64,000 nucleotides of DNA from JABDMH01 sp965222645 (GTDB lineage: Bacteria > Bacteroidota > Bacteroidia > Chitinophagales > Saprospiraceae). The stretch spans positions 1,674,001 to 1,738,000 of the forward strand of contig OZ244968.1 in NCBI GenBank assembly GCA_965222645.1. Reading direction: 5' to 3'. Below the pieces are notes generated by a model. It had not been told where the DNA came from and did no database searches. It worked only from the letters and a program-made list of their open reading frames with translations. Below are positions 27,960 through 37,680 of this stretch, piece after piece. Within the stretch, counting starts at the first letter, position 1. Each line of letters starts with the position of its first letter. A program made the position numbers and the translations under genes.

Positions 27960-27988
27960 GGGAGTATCGAAAACCTTCGAGCACTCCC
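27960..27988 (-). terminator. Hairpin terminator candidate after the S9 peptidase
   Basis: GGGAGT (27960-27965) pairs with ACTCCC (27983-27988), with CGAA/TTCG adding an inner stem. On the minus strand it is followed by an AT-rich stretch with a five-T run. It lies between the S9 peptidase stop (28018) and the TonB receptor start (27919), so it probably ends the peptidase transcript. Confidence 0.5.
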
Positions 27989-28017
27989 ACTTAATCTCAA
28001 AACCAGATTTTCCCCGA

Positions 28018-30678
28018 CTATTCTTTTAAGGTCACGGTCATCACAGCATTACCCATCATGGGAATCGTCTGTACGATCTTCCTGGCCATCTTTTTGGAAG
28101 GATCAATCCAAAACTCGAACGATTCGTTACTGTTTTCAGTATTGACAACCTTAGCCATTCTGCAGTCAACATCTCCTATTTTCTCGGTACCTGTCACCAT
28201 CAGTTTCATGGTCTTGGGCTTCATCGTCATCGCATCGAGAATCTGAAAACTCGTTTCAAAGCCCTCAACCATAGGAAAACGGGCGACAATGAAGTCAAAT
28301 CCTGCACCATCACTTAAGTATGCCCCTTCAAATGGAACTTTCACCTCATTCCCCATGGCATTTACAGTGGCTTCGTGATCGTTATACACCATATCGATAT
28401 TCATGCCGCCCTGAGATACTTTTCGAGCAGTGGGCTTTAGATTGGTAGCGTCAAAATGATTTTCATCCGAAGCCTCACCCATTGGAGTTGAACTCTTATC
28501 TGTCACAACCCATTCGTCATCTACCTTGCTCACCGTCCTTTGCATCGTCATTTCCATATTTTGTCCTTGCACCGCAAGCGCAATATCATAATCATAGGTA
28601 CCTTCCTCCAGATCAGAAAGCAGCTCCGGAATGTCACTGGCGATGGTGACTTCTTCTTTTTCCTGTAATGTCACTGTATTGATATCAACCGTAATCTCCT
28701 CCAATCTTTTGGCCACATCCTCCGGCATATCTTCCTGATACCTGGTGCCACAATACTTAGCCAGGAATTTTTCAGATGCAGCAAGCATCGCCATGTTATT
28801 TACCGGTTTGGCAAATCCATGACCCTCATCATCAGCCAGTAGATATTGAACATCACGACCCAGTTCCCTCATTGCCACCACGATCTGATCACTCTCCGCC
28901 TGTTTTACCCTGGGATCATTGGCACCCTGGATAATCAACAATGGTTTTGTAATTTTCTCAGCATGGAAAAGCGGACTCGCTGCCGTAAGGAGCTCTTTGC
29001 CTTCCTCCGTGTTGGGATCACCCATACGTTCGTGAAACATCTTAAGTATCGGAGCCCAATATGGTGGTATAGACTCTAGAAGCGTAAACAGGTTACTTGG
29101 CCCAACAATATCAACCCCGCAGGTGTACATCTCCGGCGTGTATACCAACCCGGCCAGCGTGGCATATCCGCCATAACTGCCACCCATGATGGCAACGCGG
29201 CTGGGATCGGCAATTCCCTCTTCAATCAGGTATTTGGCTGCCCACGTCACGTCATCTTGCATCTTCAGCCCCCATTGCAGATTTCCAGCATTGAGAAAGT
29301 CTTTTCCAAATCCACTGCTCCCTCTGAAATTGGGTTGGATAACGGCAAATCCCCGGTTGGCTAGAAACTGTACAAAACTGTTGTAGCCCCAACCGTCTCT
29401 TGCCCATGGTCCTCCATGCACCAGGACTATCGCCGGAAGGTCTTTGGCTTCAGCTCCCTTGGGCAAAGTCAAATAAGCAGGAATCTCCATTCCGTCACTG
29501 CTGCTAAAACGGATCGGCGTCATAGGTGCCAGGTGCTCTTCAAGTTCTTTCAATTTTGGACGAGCGGTATATTGGTGTACCAAATCCCTATTTTCAGCAT
29601 TAAAATAATAACGTTCTGAAGCATACTTGTCTCCGTAAACTGTCACAAGCATTTTCTTCTCATCCTTTGTACTGCTTCCCATTCCTATCTCTCGTCCGGG
29701 AAATTTTGATTGCAGAAACTTGTAATCCTCTTCCCAATTCTTATTCTTCCAGTACCTCCTTGTTTTATCATCGGTATACGTGGTCAGGATGGGCTCCCTA
29801 CTCACATCACTGAGGAAAATTCCGCCAAAATCTACCCGGTTTTCCGGATCTTTTTCCAGCAAGGTGATTTCTTCAGTTTCGGGATTCATGGTATAGAGGG
29901 CCGTCAAATTGGCATCACCTTTATTGGAAACCAGGTAAAAGGCCGAATTATCCTTTAGCCATCCGCCGGGGTATGCAGTCTCCAGTACGGATGTTCTGTA
30001 GATTTCTTCAAACGTATTTCCTTCACCCACCCGGTAAATCAGGTTGTTGCCGTCTTCGTCTGTGCTCGTAGCCAGTCTCAGATTCTCATCCCAGTCAAAA
30101 ATCCAACTGGTTATGCGGCTGGTGTTTTCAAAAAGCTTGTCCATCTCACCGGTGACTATATCCAATTTATATAGATCGTGCCAGGAGGCATCCCGGTCGT
30201 TTAGTCCAATCCAAAGGACATTGGGATCTTTTTTACTCACATTATAGATCAAAGCCCTCACACCTTCTTTAGGTGTAAGATTGCGAGACGGAGGTAACTT
30301 CGTCTCGGCATCGGCAGCATCTTGAGGGTTTACGGCAAAGACGTTATAGTTTTCGTCACCTCCACTGTCTTTTACAAAGAGCAGGTATTTGCTGTCATAC
30401 GTCCAAAAGTATCCCGCCAGTGGGCGTTCTGTGTCTGTCAAAACCCGGGCGTCTTCAAAGGGCTCATCAAACTGCTTGACCCAGAGGTTCATGATGCCAT
30501 TGTATTCCTTCATAAAGGAGATCCATTGTCCATCCGGACTTAGCTGACCTCCTGAAATCTCGGGGTTACCAAAGAATATCTCGCGATCTATCAGCGGTAC
30601 ATTACTCATCTGACTTAGGCTCGTTTTAGGAACCAATGAAATCGAGAGGATAAGACAAAGGGAAATAAGATTTTTCAT
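28018..30678 (-). CDS. Exported S9 (prolyl oligopeptidase) family peptidase
   Basis: 886 residues. Signal peptide 1-22, then a propeller-type domain (about 30-370) and an alpha/beta-hydrolase peptidase domain (about 385-645). The triad is visible: Ser501 in GGSYGGY, Asp588 in QGANDPR, His620 in DEGHGF. These enzymes cut short peptides in the periplasm. Residues about 660-886 are an added domain of strands (TYDYDIALAVQGQNMEMTMQR, DFIVARFP, CRMAKVVN), like DUF3108-type lipocalin-like modules. This gene lies upstream of the TonB receptor on the same strand but probably has its own terminator. Confidence 0.92.
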   Translation of the reverse strand: MKNLISLCLILSISLVPKTSLSQMSNVPLIDREIFFGNPEISGGQLSPDGQWISFMKEYNGIMNLWVKQFDEPFEDARVLTDTERPLAGYFWTYDSKYLLFVKDSGGDENYNVFAVNPQDAADAETKLPPSRNLTPKEGVRALIYNVSKKDPNVLWIGLNDRDASWHDLYKLDIVTGEMDKLFENTSRITSWIFDWDENLRLATSTDEDGNNLIYRVGEGNTFEEIYRTSVLETAYPGGWLKDNSAFYLVSNKGDANLTALYTMNPETEEITLLEKDPENRVDFGGIFLSDVSREPILTTYTDDKTRRYWKNKNWEEDYKFLQSKFPGREIGMGSSTKDEKKMLVTVYGDKYASERYYFNAENRDLVHQYTARPKLKELEEHLAPMTPIRFSSSDGMEIPAYLTLPKGAEAKDLPAIVLVHGGPWARDGWGYNSFVQFLANRGFAVIQPNFRGSSGFGKDFLNAGNLQWGLKMQDDVTWAAKYLIEEGIADPSRVAIMGGSYGGYATLAGLVYTPEMYTCGVDIVGPSNLFTLLESIPPYWAPILKMFHERMGDPNTEEGKELLTAASPLFHAEKITKPLLIIQGANDPRVKQAESDQIVVAMRELGRDVQYLLADDEGHGFAKPVNNMAMLAASEKFLAKYCGTRYQEDMPEDVAKRLEEITVDINTVTLQEKEEVTIASDIPELLSDLEEGTYDYDIALAVQGQNMEMTMQRTVSKVDDEWVVTDKSSTPMGEASDENHFDATNLKPTARKVSQGGMNIDMVYNDHEATVNAMGNEVKVPFEGAYLSDGAGFDFIVARFPMVEGFETSFQILDAMTMKPKTMKLMVTGTEKIGDVDCRMAKVVNTENSNESFEFWIDPSKKMARKIVQTIPMMGNAVMTVTLKE

Positions 30679-30703
30679 TACTCATGTGTTTAAAATTGAA
30701 AGC

Positions 30704-30730
30704 CAAAAATAGTACAATCACAGCAACAAA
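30704..30730 (-). promoter_or_regulatory. Possible promoter of the S9 peptidase gene
   Basis: On the minus strand a TATTTTTG box (30711-30704) fits the Bacteroidota -7 consensus TAnnTTTG and lies 25 bp before the start codon. A TTTG (30730-30727) could be the -33 element, but the 15-bp spacer is shorter than the usual 19-21. Confidence 0.35.
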
Positions 30731-30803
30731 CATCCTAAGTTAGTCAATGGAAGGTGAGTCATTGGTCGAAAAAATCAGATCACTTGTTGAGTCTTAAAGG
30801 TCT

Positions 30804-30878
30804 GCCCGTCTTCACACTCCTCCGATATTCCCAGGATCAATCATATTCACAGTGATCATCCCGTGTCAAAGGACGGGC
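30804..30878. repeat. Nested inverted repeats in a 455-bp gap
   Basis: Between the S9 peptidase start and the amidohydrolase at 31134, GCCCGTC (30804-30810) and GACGGGC (30872-30878) form a long-range stem enclosing GATCA/TGATC (30835-30839 and 30853-30857). It could be a structured element. The remaining sequence to 31133 shows no gene or strong promoter box. Confidence 0.35.
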
Positions 30879-31133
30879 GTTATCTGAGCCTGCAGGTCTA
30901 CCTGATCCCATGTGGAATGTGTTTTTCCTGCCTAGTCAGGAGTTTAAAACAATTCAATTGCGCTTTCTCAAGGTAAGATGCCGGATAAAAATTACAACAC
31001 GAAACTTCCATCCATTTTGCAACCATAAAAAATACGAAATTTATCCTGTGCTATGGACTTGTAAAGACGCAATAAGAACCGAGTTGAAAACGAGTACTCA
31101 AATTTTTCTATCCCTATTTAAATATTACACTAG

Positions 31134-32054
31134 ATGATGAATCGAAGAAACTTTATTCAACACGGCCTGGAAACCGTTACAGCTATCTCAGCAGGTGCAT
31201 CTGTATGGTCCGATAAAAACTATCGAGAAAACCTGAAACCCGGGGATAAAGACCAAACCCTGATGCAAAGGGTGAAAAAATATAGGAAAATTGATAGCCA
31301 TGCTCATGTGTATTTCCGGCCGGATACCGCAGAGGACCAACTTAAATTTGCCGATCGTCTGGGTATCGAAAAGCTGGTTATTTCCCGTCCGATGGTTCCA
31401 TTCAGTAAGGGAGAACCAAAAGAATTCAAAGCGTGCAATGACCTTGTCCATGAGTGCATCAAAAAATACCCCGATCGCTTCATTGGTCAAATGACTCTCA
31501 ATCCACAGTTTAAAAAAGAGGCCCTGGAAGAAATTAAAATACGTGTGGACCAGGGTTTCGTAGGTCTCAAAGTCTATAATCACGTAAGAATAAACGATCC
31601 CCTTTTCTACCCCATTATCGAAAAATTTATCGATTTAAAAATGGTGATTCTTATGCATGTAGGCATCGGTAAATCCCGTATCGAATACGATCCTAGAGAA
31701 CCCAAAAATGTATCCATACCGGGTGATTTTGTCGAAGCAGCCGAGCGTTATCCCGGGGCGATATTTCAACTGGCCCACTTGGCTGGAGGTGAAGATTGGG
31801 AAGATGCATGCAAAGCAATCAGGCACAGCCCTAACGTATACGTCGATGTGGCAGGAAGTAATAACGATGCAGAAATCGTCGACTTTGCGGTAGAGAATTT
31901 GGGCATCGACCGGGTTCTATTTGGATGCGACAGCAGTTACTACCAAGGTGTTGGTCACATAATAGCAGCAAATCTTTCAGAGATCGAAAGGCAGCAAATA
32001 TATTTTGAAAACTATAATCGTATTTTGAAAAAATCGGGTAATCATGTGGATTGA
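31134..32054 (+). CDS. Tat-exported amidohydrolase (COG2159 type)
   Basis: 306 residues. The N-terminus NRRNFIQHG followed by a mild hydrophobic stretch is a Tat signal. The amidohydrolase-2 barrel has the metal pair HAH (His56, His58) in IDSHAHVY, His in ILMHVGIG, His in FQLAHLAGG, and Asp in FGCDSSYY. Such enzymes hydrolyse or decarboxylate small cyclic or amide compounds. It overlaps the next gene by 11 bp, so the two are co-translated and probably form a pair with different roles. Confidence 0.88.
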   Translation: MMNRRNFIQHGLETVTAISAGASVWSDKNYRENLKPGDKDQTLMQRVKKYRKIDSHAHVYFRPDTAEDQLKFADRLGIEKLVISRPMVPFSKGEPKEFKACNDLVHECIKKYPDRFIGQMTLNPQFKKEALEEIKIRVDQGFVGLKVYNHVRINDPLFYPIIEKFIDLKMVILMHVGIGKSRIEYDPREPKNVSIPGDFVEAAERYPGAIFQLAHLAGGEDWEDACKAIRHSPNVYVDVAGSNNDAEIVDFAVENLGIDRVLFGCDSSYYQGVGHIIAANLSEIERQQIYFENYNRILKKSGNHVD

Positions 32055-32835
32055 TGCCAACGCTTTTATCGGTCACTGGCCATTTAGATACAAACGCTAT
32101 TCTACGCCGGAAGCGCTTCTTGACCGAATGGATCATTTCGGAGTTGATCGTGCAATTGTAAGTCATCTCGACGGAATCTTTTATAAAAATGTTCACCCTG
32201 CGAATAGAAAACTTGTCTCGCTTGTATCCTCCCAGGCTCAGTATGAAAAAAGATTTATTCCCTTTGGTGTAATAAATCCCCTTTACAGTGGCTGGGAAGA
32301 TGATTTCGAGGACTGCATTTCGACTTGGAAAATGAAAGGCATCAGAATTTACCCATTGTATCACAAGTACTCCTTTGATCATCCACAATGCCAGAAATTG
32401 CTCGACAAATGCGCCTCTCAAAATACAGTGGTCGCCATCTGTACAAGAATAGTAGATCGTCGTCCTAGCTCATGGATGGATATCAATCAGGAATTAAACT
32501 TTGCCGATATCGCTCTGGCCATTCAGGTCAATAATAATGTCAAATATCTGATCACGAATGTGGCAAACAGGAGGTCACTGGACGACGAACCCGTCGATCT
32601 ATTTAAATCCTCAAAGATACTGATGGATACATCTGGCCGGGTTATGAATGCTCTGCCCGAAATGCTCCGGGAATTTGGACCTGGCAGATTTGCATTTGGA
32701 TCTCATTCACCTATATTGGACTATTGCACAGGAATGCTACGCATCGAAGCTCTGATGGATCACGAAGCAAGTGATGAGACCAAAGAGCGTTTGAGATCTC
32801 GAAATCTCATTGAGTTCCTGGAGATCCAGGAGTAA
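32044..32835 (+). CDS. Amidohydrolase-fold protein lacking the HxH metal site
   Basis: 263 residues with no signal peptide. It starts MWIDANAFIGHWPFRYK, where the usual DxHxHxG reads DANAFIG, so both histidines of the metal site are replaced. I recall a branch of amidohydrolase-2 proteins in Planctomycetes and similar bacteria with DVNVYLGRWPFR at this place. Later barrel strands are kept (KGIRIYPLYHKYSF, FAFGSHSP). It may be a partner or regulatory subunit rather than an enzyme. Overlaps the Tat amidohydrolase by 11 bp. Confidence 0.8.
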   Translation: MWIDANAFIGHWPFRYKRYSTPEALLDRMDHFGVDRAIVSHLDGIFYKNVHPANRKLVSLVSSQAQYEKRFIPFGVINPLYSGWEDDFEDCISTWKMKGIRIYPLYHKYSFDHPQCQKLLDKCASQNTVVAICTRIVDRRPSSWMDINQELNFADIALAIQVNNNVKYLITNVANRRSLDDEPVDLFKSSKILMDTSGRVMNALPEMLREFGPGRFAFGSHSPILDYCTGMLRIEALMDHEASDETKERLRSRNLIEFLEIQE

Positions 32836-32993
32836 AATCAAATTATTCAGCGAGAAGCATTAGTCACAGGTAAAATGTAAACTTTGATTTTACTATTCCC
32901 TCGCAATCCAACAATCCAGTCTACAAAAGGACTGCCGGACTCTTTACTTATAAATAAATATCGTAAATTTTTGCTCGCCAATCGAAATAGGCT

Positions 32994-34361
32994 ATGAAAA
33001 AGCATTTGTCGAGGAGAACCTTTCTCAAGAACAACACTTTGGTCAGTGCCGGAATTGTCTCAACTTATTCATTATCTATGGAAAAATTAGTACCTGCATC
33101 GTTGCAAATTATCAATAATGATCTGGCCCTTTTGGGAGGAAATCCGGTACGTACAAAAGACTGGCCCAGCTGGCCCATATGGATCGCAGAGGAAGATGAA
33201 CAAATGCTTCTCGAGGTCATGCGCAGTGGTGTCTGGTCTAGAAACAAAGTGGTTAAAGAGTTTGAAGAAAAATGGGCGGAAACTGTGGGATCAAAGCGGT
33301 GCCTGGCTGTTGTAAATGGCACCAATGCACTTAATACCGCACTGGCTCAATTGGATATTGGATGGGGAGATGAGGTACTGGTCACACCTTACTCATTTAT
33401 AGCCTCGATTTCCTGCATCCTGTTCAATGGCGCTATTCCGGTTTTTGTCGATGTGGATCCGGAAACTTTCCAGATGGATCCAAAAAAAATTGAGGAAAAA
33501 ATCACTACGAATACCAAAGCCATCCTCCCTGTGCATATTTTGGGAATGCCTTGTGATATGACCACTATAATGTCAATTGCAAAAAAACATTCGCTACTTG
33601 TCGTCGAAGACGCTTGCCAGGGATGGCTGGCTGAAGTAAAGGGTAAAAAAGTCGGGACAATAGGAGATGCGGGGTGCTTTAGTTTTCAAAATTCGAAACA
33701 CCTTCCCATCGGTGAGGGCGGTGCAATAGTCAGCGATGATGAAGATTTTATAGACCGGTGTTATTCTTTCCACAATTTCGGACATCCTCACGGATCAGTG
33801 GTCGGTGGTACCTCACCGGGCTCCGTGATGATCGGAACCAAGCTAAGATTGACAGAATATCAGGCGGCTATAGGACTTGCTCAGCTCAAAAGACTGCAGT
33901 CGCAAACTGAACTACGATGGGAGAATGCACAGTACTTAAATTCTTTAATGAAAGAATTAGCAGGGATCAAAAATTATCGACTATATCCGGAAGTGACGAA
34001 AGCAGCACATCATTTATTTGCTTTTCGATACGTATCCGATGAGTTTAAGGAACTCCCCAGAGAAAAATTCCTGGAGGCATTGAGGGCAGAGGGGATTCCT
34101 TGTTCGCCCGGATATTCACCGCTAAATAAAATGGCCTGCATCGAATACGCATTTAACAACAGGCATTTTAAAAAATTCTACGAATCGAATCGCATTAATT
34201 ACGAAAACTACATGGAGAATAATCAATGTCCATTAAATGATCAATTGTGTCATGAAGCGGTTTGGTTGCCTCAAAGGGTACTATTGGGAGACCGGGAAGA
34301 CATGAATCAGATAGCCGCTGCGATATCCAAAATTCACACCCACGCCGATAAAATCAAATAA
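32994..34361 (+). CDS. DegT/DnrJ/EryC1-type aminotransferase with Tat signal
   Basis: 455 residues. SRRTFLKN plus a weakly hydrophobic stretch (about 6-30) is a textbook Tat signal. The rest is a PLP-dependent sugar aminotransferase: LAVVNGTNALNTAL, EVLVTPYSFIAS, VVEDACQGWLAEVKGKKVG, and the Schiff-base Lys in FSFQNSKHLPIGEGG. The family makes amino sugars and 2-deoxy-scyllo-inosamine-type cyclitols. Export after folding with PLP would let it work in the periplasm, which is unusual. It follows the two amidohydrolases by 158 bp and precedes the ceramidase-like gene. Confidence 0.88.
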   Translation: MKKHLSRRTFLKNNTLVSAGIVSTYSLSMEKLVPASLQIINNDLALLGGNPVRTKDWPSWPIWIAEEDEQMLLEVMRSGVWSRNKVVKEFEEKWAETVGSKRCLAVVNGTNALNTALAQLDIGWGDEVLVTPYSFIASISCILFNGAIPVFVDVDPETFQMDPKKIEEKITTNTKAILPVHILGMPCDMTTIMSIAKKHSLLVVEDACQGWLAEVKGKKVGTIGDAGCFSFQNSKHLPIGEGGAIVSDDEDFIDRCYSFHNFGHPHGSVVGGTSPGSVMIGTKLRLTEYQAAIGLAQLKRLQSQTELRWENAQYLNSLMKELAGIKNYRLYPEVTKAAHHLFAFRYVSDEFKELPREKFLEALRAEGIPCSPGYSPLNKMACIEYAFNNRHFKKFYESNRINYENYMENNQCPLNDQLCHEAVWLPQRVLLGDREDMNQIAAAISKIHTHADKIK

Positions 34362-34489
34362 GGAGCTTCGGAATAAATAGTAAATTGGAAAGTTGGAAAA
34401 CATATGCCATAAAGCTGACAGGAATAAACAAACACAACCAGATAAGTCACATATTTATACCATTAAGTGCTCCTCATAATCTTGAGATC

Positions 34490-35893
34490 ATGCTTGCCCG
34501 ATTAATGACACTTCTTGCACCTAGCACAATACTATTCGTGATCACCGCAAATGCTGCTATTGCCCAATCAGATTTGTGGCAAGTCGGAATTGCCAAAAAA
34601 GATATCTCTCCAAAAGAAAAAATATGGCTTGCAGGATATGCAGCCCGTGAGGCCCCCATGCAAGACATCCTGCATCCTATCTGGGCCAAAGCGCTTGTAG
34701 TTAAGGGTGCAGCTGGCAAGATTGGAATTCTTATCTCAACTGATCTATTGGGATTTCCGAAAACTATCTCGGATACAATCAGAAGTAGAATTACAAGAAA
34801 ATGGAATATTGATGTTTCTCAGGTAATATTGAATAGTTCACATACGCACTCTGCACCTGTGCTCAGCGGTGCACTGTCGGATATTTATCCGATTGACGAA
34901 GAAGAGATCTCGAAAATTGTAAATTACTCAGAGCAAATCATTTTAGACATTTTGTTTCTGGTTGATGATGCAATGGGTAATTTATCACCTGCAGAAATCT
35001 CTTCCGGATTGGGCTACACGAGGTTTCAGGTAAATCGGCGCAATAATGATGAAAATAAAGCACACCTGTTGAGTGAGCTCCGAGGTCCACATGATCCTGC
35101 GGTGTCCGTACTGAAAATAGCTGATGAAGAGAAAAAATTAATTGGAGTTGTATTTTCATATGCATGCCATCCGACAGTCCTCGATACAAACCTGTTGTCC
35201 GGGGATTACCCGGGTTTTGCACAATTGGAGTTGGAAAAGAATCATCCCGGAGTCACCGCGTTCTTTATCCAGGGAGCAGGAGGAGATCAAAATCCCATGC
35301 CCAGACTCACGATTCCTCTTGCCCGGCAGTACGGCCGCACGCTGGCTGCTGCTGTGGAAAGGGTACTGGAGGAACCCATGCAATCTATTGGGGCTTCACT
35401 TACTACTTCATATTCGGATATCTCGTTGGACTTAAATGCACCTCCAACAACTGAGCAATTGACAGAACATTGTGAGATTGCTTCCGGCTATCTGAAACGA
35501 TGGGGAGAAAGACTCCTCCGGGAGGGTGAGCAAGGTAAAGCACAACCGAGACAATATCCATATCCTGTACAAGTATGGAGACTGGGGCAACAAATGATCG
35601 TGGCACTGGGTGGAGAATTGGTCTCGGGCTATGCTGTCAATCTCAAAAAAATCTTTGGTCATCAGATATTCGTCTTTGGCTACTGCAATGATGTAATGAG
35701 TTATATACCAACATCAAAGATCCTCACGGAAGGTGGCTATGAGGGGCGGCTTGCACAATCCGTTTACGGACTACCATCGACATGGTCCCTTACCATCGAG
35801 ACAAAAATTATGGCAGAGGTAATCAGACAAGCAAAAATACTGGGAATCAATCCGATGTCTTACCCCTTGGTTCTCGGTGCAAGAAATAAATAA
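34490..35893 (+). CDS. Exported neutral/alkaline ceramidase-like protein
   Basis: 467 residues from ATG 34490 (an upstream TTG frame adds 35 unlikely residues). Signal peptide ends ITANAAIAQ. The domain matches the neutral ceramidase N-terminal family: VGIAKKDISPKEKIWLAGYA, NSSHTHSAPVLSG (zinc His), VVFSYACHPTVLDTN and GAGGDQNPMP. True ceramidases are ~650 residues; this short form lacks the C-terminal beta domain and probably acts on another amide. It closes the plus-strand cluster from 31134. Confidence 0.85.
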   Translation: MLARLMTLLAPSTILFVITANAAIAQSDLWQVGIAKKDISPKEKIWLAGYAAREAPMQDILHPIWAKALVVKGAAGKIGILISTDLLGFPKTISDTIRSRITRKWNIDVSQVILNSSHTHSAPVLSGALSDIYPIDEEEISKIVNYSEQIILDILFLVDDAMGNLSPAEISSGLGYTRFQVNRRNNDENKAHLLSELRGPHDPAVSVLKIADEEKKLIGVVFSYACHPTVLDTNLLSGDYPGFAQLELEKNHPGVTAFFIQGAGGDQNPMPRLTIPLARQYGRTLAAAVERVLEEPMQSIGASLTTSYSDISLDLNAPPTTEQLTEHCEIASGYLKRWGERLLREGEQGKAQPRQYPYPVQVWRLGQQMIVALGGELVSGYAVNLKKIFGHQIFVFGYCNDVMSYIPTSKILTEGGYEGRLAQSVYGLPSTWSLTIETKIMAEVIRQAKILGINPMSYPLVLGARNK

Positions 35894-35988
35894 ATTAGAT
35901 TAAAAAACATATTTGATGCTTTATGAATCCTGGCATCGCTTGGTAAGAAGTTAGGTGGGATTTCTTGATTCATTCGGAAAAATCTAAT

Positions 35989-37674
35989 TCATATGCTTCC
36001 TGCCTTAAGTTGTCTGACTGCATAATCGCAAGCTCTGGCGGTAAGCGCCATATAGGTGAGTGATGTACTCACATTGCCTGAGGACACCATGCAGGAGCCA
36101 TCCGTGACAAATAAATTGGAGACATCATGACATTGATTGTGTGCATTTAGTACCGAAGTCTTCGGATCCCTTCCCATTCTCGCTGTACCCATCTCATGTA
36201 TCGTATTTCCGAAAACAGGTTCTGATTCATTTAACCTTATATTTTTAAGTCCCGCCACTTCAAGCATCTCTCCAATTTGCTCCTTAATGTCAATTCGCAT
36301 TAACCGTTCATTTTCACCGTACCTGGCGGATATCTTTATCATAGGTAAACCCCACTGGTCTCTATTCTCTTGATCAATGGTCATCCTATTTTCGAAATAA
36401 GGTAAGGTCTCTGATTGACATCCCAATGACATTACCCAGGGTCCGTAATTAGTGAGCTTACTTTTTAATTCGGCACCAATTCCTACCTGTTCCGGATTTA
36501 TTTTTACTCGTGAAGCCCCTCCCCAGACACCATACCCTCGTAGAAAATCAGTCTCCTGCCTCTTCACATTTCTAAACCTTGGTATAGCAACCATGGCAGG
36601 ACGAGATCCGCTGTATATCCGATCCTCATAGCCCTCCAATGTACCACTACCACTGATTCCTCCGTGGTGATCCATTAAATAATGGCCGAGAACTCCACTT
36701 GAGTTGGCCAATCCATCTGAGAATCTTGAACTTTTGGAGTTTAAGAGGATGGCTGTGGATGGGATAGTCGATGCACACAGGAAAATAACCCTGGCATAAT
36801 ACTCTGTTGTCTCTTTTGTTTCTGAATTAATAACCTGAACCCCACTGGCCCGGTCTTCCTTTTCGTCGTAAAGAATTGAAGATACTACAGTATGGGAGAG
36901 CATCGTAAGCTTACCGGTGTCAAATGCAGCGGGCAACGTCGAACTATTACTTGTAAAATAAGCTCCATATGGACATCCCCTGTGACACAAATTTCTTGCC
37001 TGGCAGGCAGACCTTCCCTTAAATTGACCGGGTTTTGCCTCAGTAATGTGTGCAACGCGATTGGGAATTAATTTCCGGTCTGAATAATGAGACTCTATTC
37101 TTTCTTTAATGACTTTCTCAGCGTGATTTAACTCAAATGGCGGTAAAAATTGTCCGTCGGGAAATTGCCAAATCTTTTCTATTGAACCCGCGACGCCGAT
37201 AAATTTCTCAACATAATCGTACCACGGAGCTATATCCCGATAGCGGATAGGCCAGTCAATACCCACCCCGTCTTTGATGTTGGCCTCAAATTCCAGATCA
37301 CTGAAGCGATACGCTCCCCGGCCCCACAGTAGAGATCGGCCCCCTGTCTGATAACCTCTAAACCACCAAAAAGGCTTTTCCTGTATGTAGGGGTGATCTG
37401 TATCCTTCACGAAAAAATGTTTGCTGCTCGCATCAAAGTTGTACTTACTGCTCTGGATGGAGTATTGACTCTTCTCTTCCCTGGTCAAATATCCGCGATG
37501 TGAAAACTGCCAGGGTGCTTTCAGTGCAGTGGGATAATCCTGCACGTGCTTTACCTCCCGACCGCGTTCGATCACGAGTGTCGCCAGGCCTTTTTCGGTT
37601 AACTCCTTGGCAGCCCATCCTCCCGTCATTCCAGAACCAATGACAATCGCATCAAATGTGTGGTCATTACTCAT
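35989..37674 (-). CDS. GMC-family oxidoreductase (gluconate-dehydrogenase-like large subunit)
   Basis: 561 residues. The FAD-binding GSGMTGG is at 13-19. The motif RGCPYGAYF with nearby Cys (CQARNLCHRGCP) and the C-terminal block GTARMGRDPKTSVLNAHNQCHDVSNLFVTDGS, with the catalytic His/Asn region, identify a GMC sugar or alcohol dehydrogenase. It has no signal of its own; it is probably carried across the membrane with the Tat-targeted small subunit encoded just upstream (6-bp gap). Oxidises a sugar alcohol or cyclitol; electrons likely go to cytochrome c. Confidence 0.92.
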   Translation of the reverse strand: MSNDHTFDAIVIGSGMTGGWAAKELTEKGLATLVIERGREVKHVQDYPTALKAPWQFSHRGYLTREEKSQYSIQSSKYNFDASSKHFFVKDTDHPYIQEKPFWWFRGYQTGGRSLLWGRGAYRFSDLEFEANIKDGVGIDWPIRYRDIAPWYDYVEKFIGVAGSIEKIWQFPDGQFLPPFELNHAEKVIKERIESHYSDRKLIPNRVAHITEAKPGQFKGRSACQARNLCHRGCPYGAYFTSNSSTLPAAFDTGKLTMLSHTVVSSILYDEKEDRASGVQVINSETKETTEYYARVIFLCASTIPSTAILLNSKSSRFSDGLANSSGVLGHYLMDHHGGISGSGTLEGYEDRIYSGSRPAMVAIPRFRNVKRQETDFLRGYGVWGGASRVKINPEQVGIGAELKSKLTNYGPWVMSLGCQSETLPYFENRMTIDQENRDQWGLPMIKISARYGENERLMRIDIKEQIGEMLEVAGLKNIRLNESEPVFGNTIHEMGTARMGRDPKTSVLNAHNQCHDVSNLFVTDGSCMVSSGNVSTSLTYMALTARACDYAVRQLKAGSI

Positions 37675-37680
37675 GGTGAA

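Noticed and set aside
27920..28017. Cobalamin or other riboswitch upstream of the TonB receptor
   Set aside because: The gap is only 98 bp and shows only a terminator-type hairpin; no conserved riboswitch core.
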